Positions 23,706-33,100 of a stretch of DNA of 64,000 nucleotides are shown here, one piece after another. Where the stretch lies: contig CM034243.1 of NCBI GenBank assembly GCA_019916065.1, positions 31,460,147-31,524,146 of the forward strand. Direction: 5' to 3'. The first letter of the stretch is position 1. Every line of letters begins with the position of its first letter. This stretch comes from Vitellaria paradoxa (lineage: Eukaryota > Streptophyta > Magnoliopsida > Ericales > Sapotaceae). The translations under genes and the position numbers were made by a program. Under the pieces are notes generated by a model. That model made no database searches and was not told the DNA's origin. It saw nothing but the letters and a program-made list of their open reading frames with translations.

Positions 23706-24330
23706 AATTTTAACATTTTATTAGTTGTTCACATATTAGCTATACACGAGCCTAGGGTCTAGGTGTAATTTACTCAAAATTTTAACATTTTATTAGTTGT
23801 TCACAAACTAGCTATACATGAGTCTATATTTATGATTAATTGTGTCATTATTAGTTGTTCATTAACTGACTATACACAAGCCTATATTTAAGATTAAGGC
23901 TCCGTTTGAAAAGGCGAGCTAATAGTTGATACAGTGGCTAACTGCTACAGTAGTCGACTAAATTTACCATCTTACATTTTAACTTTCTTTTAAATTTTTA
24001 AGGGCAAAAATGTCAAATTAGCCAAAACTAAAAATTCACTTGAAAAAAGTCACATTTTTTTCCTTCTTAAACACAAAAATAACTGACTTATTTTTAACTG
24101 TTACAGTAGCTAACTAAAAATAAGCCAACTACTTTCTTTTTCAAATGGAGCTTAATTGTGTCTTAAGTAAACTTAGAAGACACTAAATTTTTAACATCTT
24201 ATTAGTTGTTCACAGACTAACTATACACAAACTTATATTTACGACTAATTGCGTTTTATTAGTTGTTCATAGACTAGCTATATAAGAGTCTATATTTACG
24301 ACTAATTGTTTCTTGAGTGAACTCGGTTCA
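23706..24330. repeat. Short repeat array interrupted by a MITE
   Basis: Versions of ATTAGTTGTTCACAGACTAGC followed by TATACACxAGxCTATATTTA and GACTAATTG occur at about 23717, 23795, 23850, 24203 and 24262. They are imperfect and unevenly spaced (about 55-75 bp). The MITE at 23898-24152 sits inside one unit. Confidence 0.65.
23898..24152. mobile_element. MITE with TSD TAA, nested in a repeat
   Basis: The left end GGCTCCGTTTGAAAAGG and the reverse-complemented right end AGCTCCATTTGAAAAAG are inverted repeats. TAA occurs on both sides (23895-23897 and 24153-24155). Joining the flanks restores GATTAATTGTGTC, which neighbouring repeat units carry uninterrupted, so the insertion site is confirmed internally. 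Non-coding, with two GCTACAGTAG-like phrases inside. Confidence 0.75.
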
Positions 24331-25690
24331 TTTACGTATCGAACTTAGAAAATATATTTTAGCTTATTTATTAACCATAATAAAGGAACTCGTTAATGTG
24401 TCTGTACTTATTTATTAAGCTTAACAAAGAGTCAAAAATGAATTCTTAACAAGCGGCCGAGCGTGTGGTTTGACGGATGTCTAGTTTATTTGCATTTTTA
24501 TTTTTTTAACTTCTCTTGATTAGTGAAAACAAGGAAGAGAATTAAAAAAAAAAAAGAAAAAGAAAAAGAAAAATGATAGAGAGAATTTGGAAATTTGGAA
24601 CTGGGAGAAAGAGAAAAATTAGTGTGCATTTGGCAACCGCTAATTAAAAGTTAACTTTTAGTTATTTACTTTTTGATTTTTGTTTTTTTTTTAATTATTA
24701 AATTTATCCTCTTATATTTTAAAATTCTTTTAAATCATGAAAGGTAAAAATATCAAATTAACAAAATGTTTTAGTAAGCTTTTTTTTTTTTTCACTTCCC
24801 AAAAACCAAAAAAGTTAAACAAAAAAGTTAAACTTTGTAGCATGTAGGTAATTACAAAAAAAAAAAACTAACTATTTTTGCTTCCCAAACTCAACCTAAG
24901 AATAGTGCCTTCACTAATTTTTAAAAAAGACAATTACTTTTATTTTTATTATAAATATTCAATATGTTAGTGATGCAAATGGGTTAGGTTGGATTGGGTC
25001 GGGTTGGGTCTTGACTTGTCACTTGACCTAATCACAGGTCGGCCAAGCCTAACTAGCTCGACTCCCTTTCAAGTCCGGTTCGGTAGGGCCAAGGTTAGAA
25101 AAATTTGCTCCTGACCCGCTCCATTGACACTATATATTTTTAATATTTAAAAATATTTTTAAATAAATTAAACAATAAAATAAAATAATTATCCAATTGA
25201 TCTTAAAAAAGTTAAAATAACCTCAATTACATTTAATTTTGTAAATTATAATTAATTACTTCTATTTACAAAAATGACATTTAAAAATAGAAAACACTTA
25301 TAATTTATAAGTAAAATTAGATTCATTTAATCAATAAAATTTATTAACAAATAAATAATTAAATTTGAATTAATTAATTATTAATAAATAAATTTTATTA
25401 ATCAATAAAAAATAATTATTTATTTGAAGAGAGGGGAAGATTAGAATGGGGTGGGACTCACTAATAGAAAAAGAGAAAAGAAAAAAAAAAAGAAAAAAAA
25501 AACTTGTCCAGTGCAGGTTGCAACTAGGAGGAACTAAAATTACTTTTAAATTTTAGGCTCTTAAAATTAAATCTCATCTATTAATCAATGAAAAGTTGAT
25601 TATTATGTTTTTAAATTAAATAATTAGATCATTAATTGGCGAGCAACATTTTACCCTAGGAGCGTAAAGTTCAAAAGTAAGTTCAGACAA
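24331..25690. other. AT-rich intergenic sequence before the DCD gene
   Basis: No gene is seen. A patch at 24975-25120 (GGGTTGGATTGGGTCGGG) is less AT-rich and resembles a common dispersed plant repeat. MITE-like ends (TGTGCATTTGGCAACCGC) lie near 24625. Confidence 0.45.
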
Positions 25691-25759
25691 CCCTCCTCCC
25701 CTCCCCCATCTTTGGGTAGGGTTCAGAAGGAGAAGAGTTTAAAAAAAAAAAAAAAAAGA

Positions 25760-26064
25760 AGAGGGAGAGAGAGAGAGAAGTGAGGGGCGGGCCGGGTCGG
25801 TCTGAGTCTCGGGACGGATATTCGTCCGGGACAAAATGCTCCAAACCTTGACTCAGTGTGCTCGAGCACAAAAGCAAAGTCGGGCCGGGCGGCGCCGGCC
25901 CGCTCCGTTTCCATCGCTAGATTACTACACCAGAAGGTCCAGAACCGACGTAGTTCGTGCACGTAGGCCGTTCCCTTGTTTAATCAGAGGTTTTTATTTC
26001 TCGCGACTTCAGTAGTTCTTTTTCTGTTCCAAGCCCCTTTCCTCTTTCACAGAGCTTGACAAAA
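25760..26064 (+). promoter_or_regulatory. GC-rich promoter/5' UTR region of the DCD gene
   Basis: A GC-rich island (GGGGCGGGCCGGGTCGG, GGGCCGGGCGGCGCCGGCCC) stands out from the AT-rich surroundings directly upstream of the gene. It probably contains the transcription start and 5' UTR exon 1, ending at the donor AAAA|GTAAGT (26065). No TATA box is evident. The transcription start cannot be placed from sequence. Confidence 0.5.
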
Positions 26065-26700
26065 GTAAGTGAGTTCTCATTTACATATCTGATTAAGCAA
26101 TTAACTTCTTTAATTACCATTTTGTATTGCAAGTTGAAGTTTAGGGCTTTTGGATGAATGGATGATTTGAACCGATCCGCTTGCTTATGCTTGGTTATGA
26201 ATTTTTGGCATTTCTTTTTTCTGTACATTTTCTGTTTGGCTGAGAAAGGACAGGAAAGGAGAACAACATTAGCTTTTTCCACCCCCCCCGGGGTAACCTC
26301 TTGGTTATGGAGATTTGCATTATTTTTTTTTCATTTATTATTTATTACTTCAATTTCCTTTTTGTTAACAATTTCCACAGCTTTTCTCGGTGGCCAGACA
26401 GTGAAGGAGGGTTTTGTTCTTGATTCTGGTTTTGCCACTTCTTTGTGTCCAATATTTGTTGAGGTGTCGTTCTTTTTTGTAGCCGCTCATACACTTCCAC
26501 TCACTGGACTCCATTCGTTGTAATATATATCTATGCAGTGCTGAGGGAATTTCTGATTTTCAAATCCTTAATTTGTATCAGGCGAACAATTTAACAACTA
26601 TTGAAGCTCATTCTATATGTTACTTGCGTTAATCTGGCTATCCTTCGGAATGTTGTGGTCTTCCTCTTCTTATGTTTGCTGATGTCATATTTTTGGACAG
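26065..26700 (+). other. Probable 5'-UTR intron of the DCD gene
   Basis: It has a consensus donor AAAA|GTAAGTGAG and an acceptor TTTTTGGACAG|AGC, 636 bp apart and T-rich, as plant introns are. The acceptor is conserved in the pseudogene copy (TTTTTGGGCAG|AGC). Removing it places the start codon 37 bases into exon 2. Needs transcript support. Confidence 0.55.
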
Positions 26701-26719
26701 AGCTTTTGTTTAACTATTG

Positions 26720-26728
26720 ATGCGGTAG
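26720..26728 (+). promoter_or_regulatory. Two-codon upstream ORF (ATG-CGG-TAG)
   Basis: The first ATG after the 5'-UTR acceptor starts a two-codon frame that stops 9 bases before the main ATG (26738). The pseudogene copy keeps the same arrangement (ATG-CCG-TAG). Such minimal uORFs can lower or condition translation of the main frame. Whether it acts here is inference. Confidence 0.4.
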
Positions 26729-26737
26729 AGGGCAACA

Positions 26738-27157
26738 ATGGTCGTTAAGAAAGGAAATGGTGCTGTTTCTGGCTCCAATTCAGGTCCCAATAGAACAATA
26801 GCCCTTAAGAAAGGAAAGGGTGCTGTTACTGGCTCCAATTCAGGTCCCAATAGACCAATGGTTGTTAAGAAAGGAAAGGGTGCTGTTTCTGGCTCCATTT
26901 CAGGTCCCAATAGACCAATGGTTGTTAAGAAAGGAAAGGGTGCTGTTTCTGGCTCCATTTCAGGTCCCAATAGACCAATGGTCCTTAAGAAAGGAAAGGG
27001 TGCTGTTTCTGGCTCCAATTCAGGTCCCAATAGACCAATGGTTGTTAAGAAAGGAAAGGGTGCTGTTTCTGGCTCCATTTCAGGTCCCAATAGAACAATG
27101 GTCCTTAAGAAAGGAAAGGGTGCTGTTTCTGGCTCCAATTCAGGTCCCAATAGTAAT
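26738..27157 (+). repeat. Seven 60-bp coding tandem repeats
   Basis: Each unit encodes a 20-residue block such as MVLKKGKGAVSGSNSGPNRP. The units are near-identical in DNA; positions alternate AAT/ATT (Asn/Ile) and GTT/CTT (Val/Leu). The pseudogene copy has one unit only. Because 60 is a multiple of three and the unit has no stop, other frames and the opposite strand also stay open here; those are shadows. Confidence 0.95.
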
Positions 27158-30100
27158 GATGCTGTTAATACTTCCCAAAATGAGCCAATAGTATCCAGCT
27201 CAATGATGATGAATGCCAAAGAAAGTGGTCTTTCTCCTCAGAATGAAGACAAGGAGGAAAATTTAAGCAAAGAAGTACTTGGGAAGAAGCGTGGAAGAAT
27301 TGCAATAGAAGAAGAGGATAATGAAGAAACTGTGATAGATGGACAGGAGCAGCATGAAGAAAATGGTATGGAAGAAGAAAAAATTAATGAACTGAATGCA
27401 ATAGAAGTAAAAGGTAATGAACAAAATGTAACAGACAAAGAGGAAAAAGAAGAAAAAAATGAGGAAAACATAGTTGAACACGCAAAAAATGAAAAAAGCC
27501 TAGGAGCAAATTCTCAGGAAGAAGTCAAACTATCAAAGAAACGGAGAAGAACTAAGAAGGTTATACAAGGGGGTTCCGAGATAGTGGCCCTTAAAGCAGA
27601 AGATAAGCCAGGATCATCAAGCAAAAAGGATTCAAAGAGGGCTGAGAGCATGGGGATGATTTTTATGTGCAGTTCAAAGACAAAACAGGATTGCTATAGA
27701 TACAAGGTTTTTGGCCTACCTGCGAGCAAGAAAGATATCGTAGAAAAAGTTTATAAAGGTATGAGGCTGTTTTTGTTTGATTTTGATCTAAGATTGATGT
27801 ATGGTATCTACAAAGCTGCAGGACATGGGCGTTATAATATTGAACCCAAGGCATTCAAGTCAGCATTCCCATCTCAGGTTAGTCTGTACTTGTATATTTG
27901 GTTTTATTTACTGATTGGTTACCTGGTGCATGTATTTGTGAAAAACTATTTTAGGGAATCAGTTTTCATGTCTTTAATTTTATATTGGCAATGTGTTTCC
28001 ATTTGAAATGATGTCTAGGGTAGGATGGTTTGCTTAATCAGAGCAATCTTGGGAAAGTTGGCATTATTTGGTATTAGTTTAAAAGTGTCTGTCAAGTTTT
28101 TAAATGAAAGGGTGGAATTAAGTATTTTAAGAAGCTGGGACCGAGGTTGTTAAAATCTTGATCTAAATCTTAAATCACTACAATCATGAGATGTTAGGGT
28201 GAGAAGAACTTGTTGAATTGCATAAAAAATCTTAATGCATGTAAAATAAGTAAAATTTTGATTTTAGGACATAAAATGGGTAAAATTTCAATTTTGCAGG
28301 TGATTTTTCCATTCTAATAATTAAGTGGTTTTTTGTATATTTTTTTCAAACGAAATAGATGTTTATGGGTTTTAATCAAATAAGACTTTTCTTTTTTTTT
28401 TTTTTTCCAAGTGATAGGCCACAGATGTTTCACTTGTTTTTTTTTTTTTTTTGGGTAGATTTTTTTTTTATTGTGTAATATACTATTATTTCCTATACCA
28501 TACTAATTGAAGACCGTGTGCATTGTTACACTAACTATAATAGTATAAATTAAATATAGTAGTTAGAATACAATAAAGTTAATATTTTAATGTTAATTGT
28601 ATAGGTTACACCAAACATTTTAAAGGTCTCTATTATAATGTCTAAAAGAGAAACTTTCCACAACAACATATTATTGCTACAAATCTCTCTTACATTTATA
28701 CTATATTTGTTAAGAGGATTGATGTCTGTTTTTACTCTCTTATTTTATTAATAGAATTATTTATTTATCAAAAAAATAAAAATAGAAAATTGGAAGCTCT
28801 ATATGATAAAATTGTAGTATAATGGACTATGATTTCATGTAATAGGCCGTACACTAGATTTTTTAGAGCCTCTATTGATTTTAGTTTGAATCTTGATTTT
28901 AATCACCATGAGTGCAACAACTATTTTAGCTGTTATTTTTAGTTCTAACGATATATCGGTTTGTAATGGTAAGGGAACCTAGAGATAGAATCTCGATTTT
29001 AATCACCTTGACTACATCAGCTATTGTAGCTATTATATTTTACTCTTACCGATATATCGGTTTGTAATGATAAGGGAACCAAAGAGACCAAAATTGTTAA
29101 AATCAAGATTGTACCTATAATCGACGAATAGTCCAAAAAATTCCAGTGTACAACCTATCACTTGAAATCATAGTCTATTATATTACAATTTTTTCATTTA
29201 GTGTTTCCATTTTTTTTAAATAAATAAAGAATTTTATTAATAAGAGAAGAAAGTAAAAACTGGCATCAATAAAATGCTTTCTAACAAAAACCCACTCATA
29301 TCAACAAAACGAACCCTCAACAAAGCTCACAAAAAATTCTATGTTTGGTTCCATACCTCTTTTGCTTAACTATCCAATTGAAATCTTTAAAGTGTTTGGT
29401 GTAGCCTATACAATTGATATTAAAATATTAACTTCATTTAGCTTGATTTCATAAAATTAGAAATGTGTCTGTAACATTTTATTATAGGTTTTTTGGTTTC
29501 AATTCTAGCTACTAAATTTAATTTATGGCAGTATATTTGGTAAAATAATGCATATGTTCCTCAACTAGTATAGTATACACAATTAAAAAAAAAAAAAAAA
29601 AAACAACCTGGAAAATGTAATCAAAATGAGGTGAATACTTTTGGCCTATCACTTGAAAAAACCAAAAAAAAAAAAAAAACCATAGAAGTTTGTTTTAATT
29701 AAAATCTATGAAAGTCTCATTTTATTTGACAACATTACACAAAAATCCCACAATTTTTAAAATTCATAAAATCACCTGTAAACTCCAAGGCCTGCTCTCT
29801 ATTCCCTTTTTTTTTTAATAGTCTTCTGGTCGAATTTATACCTAACTCTAGACTGCCTCTACGTTTCTTCAATGGCCAATAGTAACTTCATTTGTCGTTG
29901 TAGCCCTAGTGAGAGGCCCCAATGTCCTTTCAAAAGATTTAATCCGACGAAGTACCCATCTAGTGACCATTGCTACCTCAAAGCCTTTTTCACCCAAACC
30001 CATATTGCTCCCACCCTCACTATCATGATCTAACAATGGCCAGTGGGAGGCAATCTAATGGTTTAGCCCCATGCACCGACTCCCCACTACAGCCCCCCTG

Positions 30101-33100
30101 AAGCATGAATTCAAAATCCACCCCTCCCTATTTGCAACTTGACATTCTCCTCCCTTGTTGGCCTCGTGGTTGTCCCAACCCTTGCTTGAATACTCACCTC
30201 TCCCCCACCTTCTACTGGTAGCCTCTCTCTTACCTAAGATCATTTATCAACCTCCACAACAGCAAAGTTAGACAACAAAGGAGAAAAAGGAGTACAAGTA
30301 CAAAAATTCCTCTATATAACCCCATTGCATAATGTGAATTATACGTACCTGGGCTTGAAATAGGTCCAACAATCTTCGTCCCTTGTTCAATTGAAGCCCA
30401 ACGTTTTTTTTACAAGGTTAGAGTTGAGTGAGTCTCGACATGTGGTCCAACATGAGCTCCCCTATCCTTTGGGCCTTGGTCTAAGTGGCCTATAGATACC
30501 AGGCTTGCAATCCTTTCCCCTAGGATCCTGAATTTATTATGAATCAGCATCGGGCTTGAGCCTAGAACTGTTGACCCTCTTGCTCCCCTGGCTTCAGGCG
30601 CTACCTGGCTAATATCATTGAATCAACCCACCTATTTGAAATCTTAAGATCAATGGTGCATGACGTCATGCTTTTGGATTCTTCTTTTCTAGACTGATTG
30701 GCTTTCTCTTGCCCAAGCATCTCACTCTTCTTGAGCTTTCATCTTCTCTAAAGCTACCATCACTACCGACGAAGTGGTTCCCACTGATTTTCTTTGCACA
30801 AAGGCCTTTCCTCCACCCAATAGGAATCTCATAAGTCAAATCCTTTAGATAAATCATAACTGTGGTTGGAATTTTGCGACCATCTCCCTTCACTTTCACA
30901 GGAGGTGGTCGATTTTCTAGGTCATGTCATCTATTGTAATAAAAACCCCACAAACATCACCAATGTTTCTAAAAGCTTCCATAACCCACAAATGAATTGG
31001 AAGCCTTAAAATTCTGACCTAGACTTCCTCTTCAGCACACCCCTCTTTCGAAGAGAGTCCCTAACTGTGGTAGTGGTTTAACAGAAGTGGCACACCCTTA
31101 GCCTTCTACGCTCCTGAGGAAACCTCTTAGCATTGTACCTAGATGGGAAGGAGAAGAGAGAGAGGCGTTTTCACCTCCACCTAACCTTCAATAGCCCATG
31201 ACCAATCGACTGAATGCCCTGAACTTGTCCAGTTCTGTCATCAGATCAATCACTCCCAACTTTATCCACCAAGCATCGACCCCATTGATCCAACCCACAG
31301 TCATATGTACCCACCATTGTACCCAACAACCATCGAGATTTGGTGATCACTTTTGCATTCGAACCTTTGATCACCCTTTTCGCCATCTCCAACAGCACCA
31401 CAATAGGTTTTCTCTATCCTCCCTAAGGTTCAAAGTATTAGCTAAGACACCGAGATATCGGTTGTCTTAGCTCGGTCTCACCACTGATCCTGTTGAGATA
31501 TCAGCCCAAATCAATTATTATCGTTGAAACAGTCTAACTCAGCTTCTTGCGGCCAAGATATCATCGATACTCCAAGATTTGGAGAAATTGTGATAATATC
31601 GATGCAGATGATGTTGAAGTGAGATGCTTTCGGAAAGTAAAGCCTTTTCGAGAAAGTGTAGAGCTCTCTCGGAGGCGAGAAGGGTTGACCCAAGAATGGA
31701 ACCAAAGTAAAGGGAGAGAGTGACGAAACCAGAAAAGGGGGAGAAAGCCCTAAAATTGCATACTGAATGAGAAAAGAGAGATTGAGAGAGACCTACCGGT
31801 ATTCATCACAGTCGCTAGTCATCGGTGTTCGTCAATTGCAAGCAGTTGCCATCGATTGTTGTCCCTTCCTCACTGATCATCGATCGTCACCGGCCCTTCC
31901 TTCCTGCAGCTCCTTGTCGTCGTTCTGTACTTTCCCTTTTATTTTTGTTTTTTCTTTTTTTTTTTATTTTTTTCTAACTATGGCAACGCTTTTTCCTTAA
32001 ATGCTATATTGTATATTTGAATATATGGCAATGCATATTCCTTTTATTTTTTGATATTGTTTTTTAATATAATTCCTTTGATGCCTTACTTACCCCCCCC
32101 CCCAAAAAAAAAATCATTTGATGCCTGTTCTCTTTTTTTGACCAACACGTTGTATAAATGTTCTTTTTACAAGAATACCCTTGCAAAGTTGTTAAGTGTG
32201 GTTTCTACTTTCCTCTCAAAGGACAGATGGGGCTTTTTTTTGAAGGCAAATATCATGCAATTGCTAATAATAATTTAAAAAAAAAATGGATATCAATTGT
32301 TTGCTTGTACTTCATTCACGTGTTCCAATTTTTAAAAGAAAAATGTTAAATGTATTTTATTCTTATGTTGTTTATACTTTAAAAGGTAAAAATTATACAT
32401 TATTAAAAAGATTTATTTAAAATTGATTTTACTTGTTCAATAAATACATATTAATGAGATTATTATTTTAAAATGATAGGTCTATAATCATTCATATAAT
32501 TTTGGTAATAAATTATACTCTTGTATAATAGAATTATTACTTTAAAAATTATTATTAGTTGTGAGAAGTTAAAAACTAAATGTATTTATATATATATATA
32601 TATGAGTAAAGGTGAAACTTAATTGGTATATTTTTCTTTCTACTTCTAATTTGTTTTTTTTTTCTTGATTATATTTTCCTTTCAATTAATTAGTTTTGAT
32701 GGGATACTTGAAATTGGAAAAGCAAATGAGAAAAATGTTGAAAAGCAATAAAAAAATATTACACTATTATTAAATAGCTAATTGGAAAAAAAAAGCACAC
32801 TGTTATTCAATAATTTTATAATTATTTTTTATGAAACAAGTTATGAAAATATAAATTTCTAATATTCATTATTAAATAGAATTGAGATATTATCTTATGA
32901 ATCAAATTATTAAATTATATTAATTATTGTGAGGATATATTGGAATCATAATTAAATAGTTGATTGAAAAAAAAAATTACATTATTATTCAATAATTTTG
33001 TAATTATTTTTGATGGAATAAATTATGAAAATATAAGTTTCTAATATTCATTACTAAATAGATTTATCAATAATGGAGTAAGATACAAAATTAGTTTAAT

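Noticed and set aside
26559..26699. Shared sequence with 770-955 as a conserved non-coding RNA
   Set aside because: The similarity is explained by the DCD gene duplication, including its 5'-UTR intron end.
26710..27219. Long antisense open frame and a third-frame open stretch over the DCD repeats
   Set aside because: The 60-bp unit is a multiple of three and has no stop in these frames, so they stay open by repetition. The plus-strand frame leads into a known domain.
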